Shown piece after piece: positions 55,206-64,000 of a stretch of 64,000 bases of DNA. Source of the DNA: an uncultured Alphaproteobacteria bacterium (GTDB lineage Bacteria; Pseudomonadota; Alphaproteobacteria; HIMB59); contig CACKEA010000002.1 of the NCBI GenBank assembly GCA_902599045.1, forward strand, positions 62,001 through 126,000. Reading direction: 5' to 3'. Position 1 is the stretch's first letter. Every line of letters begins with the position of its first letter. Below the pieces are notes generated by a model. That model did not search any database and had not been told where the DNA came from. It saw only the letters and a list, made by a program, of their open reading frames with translations. Made by a program: the position numbers and the translations under genes.

Positions 55206-56225
55206 TTAATTCTTAATGATTTTTAAACTATAACATGTCGTAAAAACAAATAGTAAAGTCCCAATTATTTGGTGAATAGAGCCTAAAGAAACTTGAACAT
55301 TACTTAAAACAACAAAAACTCCTATAAACAGCTGAATGAAAACTAAAGAAATTATTAATAGAAGATGTAATTTTTGATATTTATTATTAATTCCTTTAAG
55401 GTGCTTCAAACCCAAATAAAGTATTGTAATGAAGGAAATGTAAGCTAAAGCTCTATGAAAAAAATGTATAAAAACACTATTGTCAAAAAAACCAAATAAT
55501 CGATCATCCAAGAAAAGCAAATTTTCAGGTATATAACTATCTCCCATTTTAGGCCAGGTGTTAAATGATTTACCTGCATCTAGACCTGCCATAAATGCCC
55601 CATAAATTACTGTGAAAAAAATTATTAAATTAAAAAAAATAAAAATTGATTTATGGGAACTAAACTTACTTTCGTAATTACCAATGCTGAGTCTTTGTAT
55701 AAACAAAAAAGCAATATAGGACAGAATTATTTGGGCGATGATCAAATGAACTGCCAGTCTAATATGACTTACATAGGGGTTGGTATCTAAACCACTTTTT
55801 ACCATCCACCAACCTATTAAACCTTGAGAACCTCCAAGAAAAAGAAGAAACAAATATGATAACAACTCATCTTTAGAAAAGTATTTTTTTAAAGCGAAGA
55901 CAACAAAAGGAACTATAAAAATAATACCTATAATTCTTCCAAGAACTCTATGTCCATATTCCCACCAAAAGATATATTTAAATTCTGACAGTGTCATATT
56001 TACGTTTTTAATTTGATATTCTGGATATTGTTTGTAGTCGTCAAAAACTTTTAACCAGTCTCCATCAGACAGCGGAGGTATTGTTCCCACAAATAATTTC
56101 CAATCGACCATGGACAATCCTGATTCTGTAAGTCTTGTAAGCCCTCCCACAATAATCATTAATATGATTATTGTCATAAGGCTTACCAACCATATCTTGA
56201 TTTGAAAGCTCTCAGTTTTATACAT
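55206..56225 (-). CDS. ctaA: heme A synthase (COX15 type)
   Basis: Converts heme O to heme A for aa3-type cytochrome oxidase. The 339-residue protein has about eight membrane helices. It shows VGGLTRLTESGLSMVDWKLFVGTIPPL near 26-52, WEYGHRVLGRIIGI near 88, SGLDTNPYVSHIRLAVHLI near 142, MAGLDAGKSFNTWPKMGDSYIP near 207 and HFFHRALAYI near 249, which supply the conserved His ligands. It is the COX15 form of many alphaproteobacteria. Confidence 0.95.
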   Translation of the reverse strand: MYKTESFQIKIWLVSLMTIIILMIIVGGLTRLTESGLSMVDWKLFVGTIPPLSDGDWLKVFDDYKQYPEYQIKNVNMTLSEFKYIFWWEYGHRVLGRIIGIIFIVPFVVFALKKYFSKDELLSYLFLLFLGGSQGLIGWWMVKSGLDTNPYVSHIRLAVHLIIAQIILSYIAFLFIQRLSIGNYESKFSSHKSIFIFFNLIIFFTVIYGAFMAGLDAGKSFNTWPKMGDSYIPENLLFLDDRLFGFFDNSVFIHFFHRALAYISFITILYLGLKHLKGINNKYQKLHLLLIISLVFIQLFIGVFVVLSNVQVSLGSIHQIIGTLLFVFTTCYSLKIIKN

Positions 56226-56286
56226 CTAATCTAAACTTATAATTTTTTAGAATATATTTAGTATATTAATTTTAGTCGCATTCAGC

Positions 56287-56314
56287 CTATCGAACTGATA
56301 GACCTAATAGTCTA
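56287..56314. promoter_or_regulatory. paired inverted repeats upstream of the ferredoxin gene
   Basis: CTATC-gaact-GATAG (56287-56301) is followed by TAGAC-ctaata-GTCTA (56299-56314), sharing three bases. Both lie within 50 bases of the ferredoxin start. Short dyads of this kind can be Rrf2-family (IscR/RirA) operators, but no consensus match is claimed. Confidence 0.25.
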
Positions 56315-56332
56315 GAATACAGTAAATTTCAA

Positions 56333-56650
56333 ATGTCATACCATATCAACGTTATAGATCATGATGGTTCCCCTCATAAAATTGAGGCAACAATTGGATT
56401 TTCAATTATGGAAATTATCAGAGATGCTGGTTTAGATATCGAAGCAATTTGTGGTGGTTGTTGTGCTTGTGCCACTTGTCATTGTTATGTTGAAGATAAA
56501 TGGTTAGAGAAGATATCAAAGGCTGATGATGACGAAGAATCTATGCTTGACCAGGCAATGGATATAAAAAAAAATTCGAGACTTTCATGTCAAATCCCAT
56601 TTACAGAAGAGCTCAATGGTATTACTTTAACTTTAGCACCTAAATTTTGA
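56333..56650 (+). CDS. adrenodoxin-type [2Fe-2S] ferredoxin
   Basis: A 105-residue ferredoxin. The cluster ligands fit C-x5-C-x2-C (Cys40, Cys46, Cys49) with the fourth in SRLSCQIPF near 87. The adrenodoxin-type core (MEIIRDAGLDIEAICGGCCACATCHCYV) is clear. These ferredoxins supply electrons for Fe-S cluster assembly or cytochrome P450s. The stop overlaps the lysK start. Confidence 0.93.
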   Translation: MSYHINVIDHDGSPHKIEATIGFSIMEIIRDAGLDIEAICGGCCACATCHCYVEDKWLEKISKADDDEESMLDQAMDIKKNSRLSCQIPFTEELNGITLTLAPKF

Positions 56651-58194
56651 CTGATTATAACTCATATAAATCTTGGCCTTTTAATGAAGCTAAAAAAATT
56701 GTTAAAAGATTTGGGGAAAATAATACCAAAGAGAAAATTATTTTTGAAACTGGCTATGGTCCGTCAGGTTTACCACACATAGGCACCTTTGGTGAAGTTT
56801 TGAGAACTAATATGGTTCGGTTTTGCTATGAAAAACTAACTGGTAAAAAAACTGATCTTATTGCTTTTTCTGATGATATGGACGGTTTTAGAAAAGTTCC
56901 TGATAATATTCCAAATAAAGAGAAATTATCTAAATATCTAGATTATCCTTTAACCTCTGTGCCAGATCCTTTTGATGAGTTTAAGAGTTTTGGTGAACAC
57001 AATAATTCCAAGCTTAAAGAATTTCTTAATAGATTTAATTTACCCTTTACATTTCAAAGCTCAACCGATGCATACAAATCAGGTTTATTTAATGACACAA
57101 TAAAAAAAATTATAAAAAATTATGATGAAATAAAAAATGTTGTTCTCCCAACTCTTGGTGAAGAAAGAAGAAAATCTTATAGCCCATTTTTTCCTATCAA
57201 TGAAAAAACTGGAAAAATTTTGCAAGTTCCTATTGAAGAAGTAAACTATGATGACTTTAGTGTTTCCTACTACGAGGATGGTGAATTAAAATCTAAATCA
57301 GTTCTTGATGGAAATTGCAAACTTCAGTGGAAAGTTGATTGGGCCATGAGATGGGCTGCTTTTGGTGTAGACTATGAAATGTGCGGAAAAGATTTAACAG
57401 ATAGCTATAGCTTATCTTCAAAGATATGCAGGATTATCGGTTCAAAACCTCCAGAAAATTTAATTTACGAGTTATTTCTTGATGAAAATGCTGAAAAAAT
57501 TAGTAAATCAAAAGGCAATGGAATAAGTATCGACGACTGGCTAAAATACTCCATCGAAGAGAGCCTATCTATGTTTATGTATCAAAGGCCCACTACAGCT
57601 AAGAAACTTTTCTTTGATGTTATTCCTAAAAATACTGACGAATATTTATCCCATCTTAACAAGTTTAACAGTGATGATCAAAATGCAGATAATCCTGCAT
57701 GGCATATTCATAAATCAGTCAATCCCCTTTATAGTTCAAAAATAAATTACAGTTTAATTTTAAATGTCATATCTGTTTGTAAATCTGAAGATCCTAGTGT
57801 GATATTTGGTTTAATTAAAAATTATCAAAAAAATTTTAGCAAAGTTGAAGAGGATCTTATTAATAGAATGATTGATTGTGGTATAAATTATTTTAAAGAT
57901 TTTATTCAGCCAAATTTAAAGTTTAAAATTCCAAATTCAGAAGAATTAATTATACTGAAAGAAGTTGTGAAAAAATTAAAAGAGGTAGAACCATCTGCAG
58001 ATGCAGATGAATTTCAAACGGTAATTTTTAGTGTAGGTAAAAATTCTATTTATAAAGAAAATATAAGAGAATTTTTTAAACTAATTTATCTAGTTGTTTT
58101 TGGTCAAGAAAATGGTCCTAGATTAGGTTCATTTACAAAAATATATACAAAAGACAAAACTCTAGAGTTATTTAACTCTAAGCTTAATGTATAG
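56647..58194 (+). CDS. lysK: class I lysyl-tRNA synthetase
   Basis: A 515-residue class I enzyme, not the class II LysRS of E. coli. It has a HIGH-like PSGLPHIGTFGEVLRTNMVRF near 38, and KISKSKGNGISIDDW near 280 (KMSKS-like). WKVDWAMRWAAFGVDYEMCGKDL near 225 is diagnostic. Class I LysRS is usual in many alphaproteobacteria and archaea. TTG start overlapping the ferredoxin stop; the stop overlaps pyrD by eight bases. Confidence 0.95.
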   Translation: MTDYNSYKSWPFNEAKKIVKRFGENNTKEKIIFETGYGPSGLPHIGTFGEVLRTNMVRFCYEKLTGKKTDLIAFSDDMDGFRKVPDNIPNKEKLSKYLDYPLTSVPDPFDEFKSFGEHNNSKLKEFLNRFNLPFTFQSSTDAYKSGLFNDTIKKIIKNYDEIKNVVLPTLGEERRKSYSPFFPINEKTGKILQVPIEEVNYDDFSVSYYEDGELKSKSVLDGNCKLQWKVDWAMRWAAFGVDYEMCGKDLTDSYSLSSKICRIIGSKPPENLIYELFLDENAEKISKSKGNGISIDDWLKYSIEESLSMFMYQRPTTAKKLFFDVIPKNTDEYLSHLNKFNSDDQNADNPAWHIHKSVNPLYSSKINYSLILNVISVCKSEDPSVIFGLIKNYQKNFSKVEEDLINRMIDCGINYFKDFIQPNLKFKIPNSEELIILKEVVKKLKEVEPSADADEFQTVIFSVGKNSIYKENIREFFKLIYLVVFGQENGPRLGSFTKIYTKDKTLELFNSKLNV

Positions 58195-59230
58195 TTTAGC
58201 GCACCGTATCTTAAAAAAACTCGATCCTGAATTATCTCATAACCTATCTATTAAAGCTCTAAAGTTGGGTATTTACCCAAAGATAACCTATAAAAATACT
58301 GAAATACTTGAACAAACTATATGGGGGAGAACTTTTAAAACCCCAATTGGCCTATCTGCAGGTTTTGATAAAAATGCAGAAGTAATCAATCCTATATTAA
58401 ATCTAGGATTTAGTTTTACAGAGTTGGGCACGGTGACACCTTTACCTCAAAAGGGAAACACAAAACCAAGAATTCATAGATTCCCAGCACAAAAAGCACT
58501 CATAAACTCTCTGGGTTTTAACAATAAAGGCATGGATGTTTTTGAAAGAAATATTAACAACTCTAATTTAAAAGAAAATTTTCAAGATAAAATTATTGGA
58601 ATTAATATTGGTAATAATAAAGATACTATCGAAATATTAGATGATCTTAAAAAACTTTTCGACAGACTATATAGACTAGGAGATTACATTGTAGTAAACC
58701 TGTCTTCTCCTAATACACCTGGTCTAAGGGATAATCTTAAATCTCAAAATTTTGAGAAGATAGTTACAACTATTCATAAATTTAGAGATCAAAATAATTC
58801 AAAAATCCCAATTTTATTCAAAATTTCTCCAGATATTTCTGATCAGGATAAAAAAGATATCTCATTAATTTCTCTAGCAAATGATGTTGATGGGTTGATA
58901 TTAACAAATACAACAATTAATAAATCCATGGTTAATGAAAAACTAGAAGGAGGGGTCAGTGGTAGACCACTATTTCTTAAATCAAATGAATTAATTAGAG
59001 ATTTCTACACTCTTACTTCTGGAAAAATAAAAATCATAGGCGTAGGAGGCATTTTTGATGCTAATGATATTTTAACAAAAATGAAATTAGGTGCCTCATT
59101 AATTCAAATTTATAGCAGTTTTACCTATGAGGGGCCTTATCACGTAAAAAAAATGACTTTAGATTTAATTAATTTAATACAACAACAAGGATTTAGAAGT
59201 ATCTCCGAAGTTATTGGGCAATATTCTTGA
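58187..59230 (+). CDS. pyrD: dihydroorotate dehydrogenase (class 2)
   Basis: A 347-residue quinone-dependent membrane-associated enzyme oxidising dihydroorotate. It has FKTPIGLSAGFDKNAEVINPILNLGFSFTELGTVTPLPQKGN near 50-90, VVNLSSPNTPGLRD near 166, FKISPDISDQD near 207 and VSGRPLF near 253. The N-terminal helix (MYSLAHRILKKLDPELSHNLSIKALK) fits class 2. Its stop overlaps the next TTG start. Confidence 0.95.
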   Translation: MYSLAHRILKKLDPELSHNLSIKALKLGIYPKITYKNTEILEQTIWGRTFKTPIGLSAGFDKNAEVINPILNLGFSFTELGTVTPLPQKGNTKPRIHRFPAQKALINSLGFNNKGMDVFERNINNSNLKENFQDKIIGINIGNNKDTIEILDDLKKLFDRLYRLGDYIVVNLSSPNTPGLRDNLKSQNFEKIVTTIHKFRDQNNSKIPILFKISPDISDQDKKDISLISLANDVDGLILTNTTINKSMVNEKLEGGVSGRPLFLKSNELIRDFYTLTSGKIKIIGVGGIFDANDILTKMKLGASLIQIYSSFTYEGPYHVKKMTLDLINLIQQQGFRSISEVIGQYS

Positions 59231-60048
59231 GATCAATCTCCTCCTTTAAAGAAATAGTTAGTAATTATGATTACTTCCTTTTTGATCAATGGGGTGTTTT
59301 ACACAATGGTAGTTTTAAATTTCCTTTTGCAGAGAAGTGTTTGAAATATTTAAAAAAAGAAAATAAAAAAATAGTCCTAGTATCTAATTCTTCAAGACCA
59401 ACAGACCTATCAATAGAAAACTTAGAGAATTTAGGCATAAACAATAAATTATATGACTACTGTATTACCAGTGGGCAAATTGCATTAAATTTTTTGGAAA
59501 AAGATATTTATTGTAAATACGGAAAAAAATGTTTGCCTCTTAAATTACCAAAAGAAAAAAAAAAGTTTTTTAATCTAGATTGTACAACTAATTTTAAAAA
59601 AGCAAACTTTGCAATGATAGCAGATTTAAAAAGTGGTTTAACAGTTTTAGATTTTGCTGAAGATCTTGACAATATGCTTAAACACAAACTACCCCTATTA
59701 TGTGCTAATCCAGATTATTTGGTTCATAATAATGATAATCTATCTATGTGTGGAGGAACTATTGCAAATTTATACTCTGACCTAGGAGGTAAAGTATTTA
59801 GATATGGAAAACCTTATAAACCAATTTATGAGGACATTATAAAAAAAATGAAAATCAGAGATCGAAAAAAAGTTTTAGCAGTAGGAGACTCTCTATGGCA
59901 TGATATAGATGGTGGTAACAAAATGAACTTTGACACACTTTGGATCAAAAATGGCATTCACAAGTCACAACTAGATAAAAAGCATGAAATCAAACCGTTA
60001 TTAAATGAGTTCAATCCAAAATACGCTATTAATGAGCTAAAACTTTAA
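59227..60048 (+). CDS. HAD-superfamily hydrolase, IIA type (TIGR01459-like)
   Basis: A 273-residue phosphatase-fold protein. Motif I is YFLFDQWGVLHNGS near 13-26 (DxxGV; Asp nucleophile), motif II VLVSNSSRPTD near 49, and the C-terminal GDSLWHDIDGGNKMNFDTLWI near 213-233. The capping insertion is type IIA. The substrate is unknown. TTG start. Confidence 0.88.
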   Translation: MRSISSFKEIVSNYDYFLFDQWGVLHNGSFKFPFAEKCLKYLKKENKKIVLVSNSSRPTDLSIENLENLGINNKLYDYCITSGQIALNFLEKDIYCKYGKKCLPLKLPKEKKKFFNLDCTTNFKKANFAMIADLKSGLTVLDFAEDLDNMLKHKLPLLCANPDYLVHNNDNLSMCGGTIANLYSDLGGKVFRYGKPYKPIYEDIIKKMKIRDRKKVLAVGDSLWHDIDGGNKMNFDTLWIKNGIHKSQLDKKHEIKPLLNEFNPKYAINELKL

Positions 60049-60058
60049 GAAACTATTA

Positions 60059-60087
60059 TTGTAAAAAAGTTACTTTTGTATTATAAA
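60059..60087 (+). promoter_or_regulatory. candidate rpmB promoter
   Basis: TTGTAA and TATAAA are separated by 17 bases. The expected start point, about 60094, is only one or two bases before the rpmB ATG, so a leaderless or nearly leaderless mRNA is implied. Confidence 0.45.
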
Positions 60088-60095
60088 CTCAATTC

Positions 60096-60389
60096 ATGTC
60101 TAGATCTTGCGATATTACTGGAAAAAAACACCAAACTGGCCATAACGTAAGCCATTCTAATATCAAATCAAAAAGGCGATTTATGGTTAACTTGAATAGT
60201 GTTACTCTATTCAGCGAGTCTCTAAAAAGAAAATTTAGAATGAGAATAGCCTCATCAACTCTTAGAACAATTGATAAACATGGTGGTTTAGATCAATATC
60301 TAAATAAAACAAGTTCACGATCTTTAACTGACAAAGCTTTAAAAATTAAAAAACAAATTGAAAAAAATGTTAGCCAAAAAGCTAGCTAA
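60096..60389 (+). CDS. rpmB: 50S ribosomal protein L28
   Basis: A 97-residue basic ribosomal protein. Conserved elements are CDITGKKHQTGHNVSHSNIKSKRRFMVNL near 5-32 and LRTIDKHGGLDQYL near 66. Alphaproteobacterial L28 has the long C-terminal extension seen here. The following transporter gene starts directly after its stop. Confidence 0.96.
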   Translation: MSRSCDITGKKHQTGHNVSHSNIKSKRRFMVNLNSVTLFSESLKRKFRMRIASSTLRTIDKHGGLDQYLNKTSSRSLTDKALKIKKQIEKNVSQKAS

Positions 60390-61157
60390 ATGTTCCAAGA
60401 ATTATTTTTAAACTTATCCAATAATTTAAATAACACATCAGTTGTAATGATTTGGCTGTTCCAAATTATGTTTTGTTATTTTTCAATTTTATTTTCACTT
60501 AAATTTTTTGGAAAAACAGGTATTTATGTTTACGTAGCAATAGCAATAATATTAGCAAATATTCAAGTTCTAAAAGTTGTAGATTTTCCTTTCTTCCCTG
60601 AGCCTATGGCATTAGGAACGGTACTGTTTATTTCAATTTTCCTTTGTACTGACATTCTAAATGAATATTTTGATAAAAAATCTGCAACTAAGTGTATTTA
60701 TCTTGGTATTGCAGCTTATTTATTTTCAACAGTGCTGATGTTTCTAACAATATCTATGACACCTATTAATCCAGATGCATATCCTGCATGGTCTTGGAGC
60801 TATGATATGCATGAATCAATTAAGACAATTTTTCTTCCACAATTTCCTATAATAGTCGGAAGTATTTGTGCATTTTTTATCAGTCAGAAAATTGATATTT
60901 TTATATTTTCCTATTTAAAAAGTAAAAATACCAATCTTTGGTTTAGAAATAATGCATCCACAATAGTTTCTCAATTTATTGATAATATTATATTCAGTGT
61001 TCTTGCATTTAATATTTTAACTTCAAATCCTGTGCCTTTGTTTGACCTAATCATTTCTTATGGCTTAGGTATTTATTTTCTGAGAATTTTATTAAGTCTG
61101 TTTGATACAATTTTTATATATTTAGCGAAGAATTTCCTACCTTCTAAACTTGACTAA
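60390..61157 (+). CDS. queuosine precursor transporter (YhhQ/VUT family)
   Basis: A 255-residue membrane protein with six or so helices that matches the YhhQ family (COG1738): FPEPMALGTVLFISIFLCTDILNEYFDKKSATK near 70-101 is diagnostic. These proteins import preQ0, preQ1 or queuine for tRNA modification. Its stop overlaps the tgt start by eight bases, so transport and use are genetically linked here. Confidence 0.9.
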   Translation: MFQELFLNLSNNLNNTSVVMIWLFQIMFCYFSILFSLKFFGKTGIYVYVAIAIILANIQVLKVVDFPFFPEPMALGTVLFISIFLCTDILNEYFDKKSATKCIYLGIAAYLFSTVLMFLTISMTPINPDAYPAWSWSYDMHESIKTIFLPQFPIIVGSICAFFISQKIDIFIFSYLKSKNTNLWFRNNASTIVSQFIDNIIFSVLAFNILTSNPVPLFDLIISYGLGIYFLRILLSLFDTIFIYLAKNFLPSKLD

Positions 61158-62349
61158 TTTTTTTCAAGTAAAAAAAAAGTCTAAATTATCTAATGCTCGA
61201 CTTGGATTAATTACCACTGCACATGGTAAAATAAATACTCCAGCTTTTATTTTCTGTGGTACTAAAGCCACTGTTAAATCTGTATTACCCTCTCAATTAA
61301 AATTAGCGAACACGCAAATTATCCTCTCAAATACATACCATTTAATGCTTCAACCGGGTTCAGAGATAATTTCAAAAGAAGGTGGTCTGCAGAATTTTAC
61401 TCATTGGAATGGTCCCATGATGACTGATAGTGGTGGGTATCAAATTTTTTCACTAGGATATGGCTCAGTTTCAGAGGAAATAAAAGGAAAAAATAATAAT
61501 ACAAAAAGGAAGTCTCTTATAAAAATAACTGAAGAGGGAGCTTCTTTTAGAAATTATATTAATGGTGATAAAGTATTCCTCTCACCTGAAAGGTCTATTG
61601 AATTACAACGTGACTTTGGTGCTGATTTAATATTTGTTTTAGATGAATGCACACCTTTTAACGTTTCAAAGAAATATACAGAAAAGTCTATGTATATGAG
61701 CCATCGTTGGGCTATAAGATGCAAAAATTCTTTTGACTCGAAATTTAAAAATTATAAACCAACTTTTGGCTCTGCTGGGAAACAGTCTCTGTATGGAATA
61801 ATACAAGGGGGTGTCTATGAAGATTTAAGAAAGATTGCATGTGAAGAGACTTGCTCAAAAGATTTTGATGGACTTGCAATAGGGGGTTCCTTGGGTAGTA
61901 CAAAAAACCAAATGTACGATATTTTTTCTTTATGTGAAAACTATTTGGATAAATCCAAACCAATACATATTTTAGGAATTGGAGGATTAGATGATATTTT
62001 ACACGGTGTAAGTTCAGGATACGATACGTTTGATTGTGTGTCACCAACTAGAATTGCAAGACATGGTATCATGATGTCAAAACTAAGTAGTAATGGAATT
62101 AATTTAAATAATTCAAAATACAGAGATGATCATTCCAGTTTAGATGAAGATTGTGAAATACAGGAAATTAATAAATTCTCAAAATCGTATTTACACCATT
62201 TATTTAAGTCATATGAAATGTTAGGGATGATTATTTTATCAATCTATAATATTTGGTTTATGAATAAATTTTTTGAGGAAATAAGAAAGTCAATAAATGA
62301 GAATAAGTTTGAAGAGTATAAGAGTAGTATTTTATCTAATTTTAGTTAA
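61150..62349 (+). CDS. tgt: queuine/preQ1 tRNA-ribosyltransferase, zinc site altered
   Basis: A 399-residue TGT that exchanges G34 of GUN-anticodon tRNAs for a deazaguanine. Conserved parts include [13 protein letters not shown] near 95 (catalytic Asp), FVLDECTPF near 160, [12 protein letters not shown] near 217 and the nucleophile [13 protein letters not shown] near 295. The usual zinc motif CxCxxC...H is changed: DCEIQEI precedes FSKSYLHHL, so two of three Cys are absent, and the His position reads SIYN. GGSLGS replaces the normal GGLAVGE. TTG start, coupled to the YhhQ-family transporter, which suggests salvage. Confidence 0.92.
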   Translation: MTNFFQVKKKSKLSNARLGLITTAHGKINTPAFIFCGTKATVKSVLPSQLKLANTQIILSNTYHLMLQPGSEIISKEGGLQNFTHWNGPMMTDSGGYQIFSLGYGSVSEEIKGKNNNTKRKSLIKITEEGASFRNYINGDKVFLSPERSIELQRDFGADLIFVLDECTPFNVSKKYTEKSMYMSHRWAIRCKNSFDSKFKNYKPTFGSAGKQSLYGIIQGGVYEDLRKIACEETCSKDFDGLAIGGSLGSTKNQMYDIFSLCENYLDKSKPIHILGIGGLDDILHGVSSGYDTFDCVSPTRIARHGIMMSKLSSNGINLNNSKYRDDHSSLDEDCEIQEINKFSKSYLHHLFKSYEMLGMIILSIYNIWFMNKFFEEIRKSINENKFEEYKSSILSNFS

Positions 62350-64000
62350 ATAATGATTCTATTTTCTCAAACATAATACCGCCTAACTCTTCTACATCAT
62401 GAATGGTAATAGCCTTACTGTAATACTGACCAACATTATGCCCTATACCAATTGCTAATAATTCAATATTTGATTTCTGCTCTATTGCAACAATAGTGCT
62501 TTTCAGATGTTTTTCTAAATAATTACTGTTATTCACAGATAATGTAGAGTCATCTACTGGAGCCCCATCAGATATTACAATTAAAATTTTTCTACTTTCA
62601 GGTCTCTTTGAAATCCTCGAGCTAGCCCAAAGAAGTGCTTCACCATCAATATTTTCTTTTAAAAGGCCTTCTTTTAACATTAGGCCTAAATTAATCTTTG
62701 ATTTTTTTGAGTTTTGGTCTGCTGATTTATAAATGATATGCCTAAGATCATTTAGCCTTCCTGGATTTTTTTGCTTCCCATTTTTGAGCCAATGCTCTCG
62801 AGTTTTCCCACCTTTCCAAGCCTTTGTTGTAAAACCAAGTATTTCAACTTTGATCTTACATTTTTCCAAAGTGGCTGCGATCATATCTGTAGTTAAAGCA
62901 GCAATCATAATTGGTTTTCCTCTCATAGATCCAGAGTTATCAATTAATAAAGTTACGGTTGTATCTTCGAATTTCATTTCCTTCTCTTTTTTGAAAGATA
63001 GTGAATTGTTTGAATTAGTTATAACTCGTGTGAGTTTAGATGTATCTAATACACCATCATCTAAATCAAAATTCCATGATCTATTTTGCTTAGATTGAAG
63101 CTTACGGTATAGTTTATTAGCAAGTCTTGATATCTGTTTTTGATATAAGTCACATTTTTCATCGAGCTGTTTTCTCAGAGCAACTAGTTCTTCATGGTCA
63201 CATAGTTTAAAAGCTTCAATTATCTCATCGTATTGATTTGTTGCAGTTTTATAGTTTCGACTTAAGTTTCTGTAACTATCAATTGACTTAATTGTATCAT
63301 CAATTTGTTGGTCTGAAATTTCAATATCGACCTCCTCTCCTTGAACACTTGATTGATCATTATCTGTGTCACTTTCAGGAGTATGCATACTATCTTCTAA
63401 TTTGCTTTCTTCAGGTTTCTGAGCTTGATTTTCTTCTTGATTTTCTTGCTGATTAAAATCTTCTTCGTCTTTTCCTTCATCAAGGTTTTTATCATCTGGC
63501 TTGTTTTCTTTTTCAAGGGACGGAAAGATAATTCTAAGAAGATCTACAGATAAAGATAAGTACTCTTTTTGTTCTTTTATATTTTGAGATAATTCTTGAA
63601 GTGTATTAAAAAATTCAGATACATTGTCCTTAGACGTTATATTCTTAAGATATTTATTATTTAGTTTCCACTTTTTACCATTAACAAAATCAATAAAAAA
63701 AAGTGTTAAAGTAAAGTAAAATAAATCTTTAGAGTCCTTTTGTTTTTTTAGATTTAAAATCTCTAATCTTTTTAGCCACTTATTCACAATATTTTTAACT
63801 ATGCCTTTAAAAGGTCTCGAGCCATAGGTTTCATATCGCAAACGTTCTAAAAAGATAATTTCTTCTTTAATATCAACATTTTGAGAGGTTATTTGGTTTA
63901 ATTGTTTTTCATTATGGTATTTTTTCTTTAGGGCAAAGGAGTCTGATGCACTTCGCATATCTTCATAATTGAAAATATTTGAAATAGATGGAAGATTTAA
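62342..64000 (-). CDS. cobT: cobaltochelatase subunit CobT (5' end beyond window)
   Basis: The CobT subunit works with the AAA+ CobS in the aerobic cobalt chelatase. The sequence keeps an acidic linker ([19 protein letters not shown] region) and a von Willebrand A domain with MIDAS motif [19 protein letters not shown]. An in-frame ATG exists at 63958, but the upstream codons ([14 protein letters not shown]) match the family's N-terminal part, so translation must start beyond 64000 and the true start is not seen. In streamlined alphaproteobacteria CobST often remains without the full B12 pathway, so its role may differ. Confidence 0.9.
   Translation of the reverse strand, partial: LNLPSISNIFNYEDMRSASDSFALKKKYHNEKQLNQITSQNVDIKEEIIFLERLRYETYGSRPFKGIVKNIVNKWLKRLEILNLKKQKDSKDLFYFTLTLFFIDFVNGKKWKLNNKYLKNITSKDNVSEFFNTLQELSQNIKEQKEYLSLSVDLLRIIFPSLEKENKPDDKNLDEGKDEEDFNQQENQEENQAQKPEESKLEDSMHTPESDTDNDQSSVQGEEVDIEISDQQIDDTIKSIDSYRNLSRNYKTATNQYDEIIEAFKLCDHEELVALRKQLDEKCDLYQKQISRLANKLYRKLQSKQNRSWNFDLDDGVLDTSKLTRVITNSNNSLSFKKEKEMKFEDTTVTLLIDNSGSMRGKPIMIAALTTDMIAATLEKCKIKVEILGFTTKAWKGGKTREHWLKNGKQKNPGRLNDLRHIIYKSADQNSKKSKINLGLMLKEGLLKENIDGEALLWASSRISKRPESRKILIVISDGAPVDDSTLSVNNSNYLEKHLKSTIVAIEQKSNIELLAIGIGHNVGQYYSKAITIHDVEELGGIMFEKIESLFN

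Noticed and set aside
63916-63958. ATG at 63958 as the true start of cobT
   Set aside because: In-frame codons continue to the window edge and match the family's N-terminal segment, so the gene is truncated by the window.

Overview
The window is AT-rich (roughly 70% A+T by eye), densely coded DNA. Intergenic gaps are very short, many genes overlap by 1-35 bases, and TTG/GTG starts are frequent. The tmRNA gene is circularly permuted, and the murA-hisG-hisD-infA-rng order, the class I lysyl-tRNA synthetase, CobT and the 17871 mini-protein all fit Alphaproteobacteria. Together with the small gene sizes this points to a streamlined, low-GC, probably marine alphaproteobacterium of the SAR11/HIMB59 type. 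I cannot place it more precisely from sequence alone.

Layout. 1-4.7 kb: minus-strand genes for a flavin-dependent oxidoreductase, an alpha/beta hydrolase, an AA_synth protein, a large putative glycosyltransferase and an SDR. 4.75-7.6 kb: a 2.8-kb insert bounded by a 50-bp direct repeat of the tRNA-Thr(GGT) 3' part, carrying two paralogous secreted polysaccharide-lyase-like proteins. 7.6-11.4 kb: orphan small genes, a 26-residue peptide with nine cysteines, the Anbu proteasome-like peptidase, and a divergent COG2308 ATP-grasp ligase with a perfect 19-bp palindrome between them. 11.4-15.2 kb: secreted fasciclin and ASPIC/UnbV proteins, a Cys-rich secreted protein and small membrane proteins. 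15.3-22.6 kb: clpB, then murA-hisG-hisD-infA-rng and tRNA-Phe. 22.7-26.3 kb: small accessory genes and a TAXI-type membrane-anchored binding protein between two copies of an ssrA 3'-end sequence, then ssrA itself.

26.3-43 kb: thyX, mrp, then a long plus-strand run: hflK-hflC-degP-miaA-ilvB-ilvN-ilvC-leuA-mreB-mreC-mreD-mrdA-rodA-cupin-DUF6165. These cover membrane protein quality control, branched-chain amino acid synthesis and rod-shape cell-wall synthesis. 43-50.7 kb: apt/panB and ispB/trmN6 as tightly back-to-back divergent pairs, S49 peptidase, single-chain glyS, ygfZ, GT9, pyrC. 50.7-56.2 kb: minus-strand purE-purK, SDR, photolyase-like, SDR, ctaA. 56.3-62.3 kb: ferredoxin, lysK, pyrD, HAD, rpmB, then a queuosine-precursor transporter and tgt. 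The right edge holds most of cobT.

Most of the window is ordinary housekeeping. The parts that deserve a second look are the two tRNA/tmRNA-targeted inserts without an integrase, the Cys-rich mini-peptide beside the Anbu/ATP-grasp pair, and several core enzymes whose conserved metal or nucleotide motifs are altered: Tgt without a zinc site, Mrp without CxxC, a photolyase-like protein without Fe-S cysteines, and MiaA with an altered Walker A motif.
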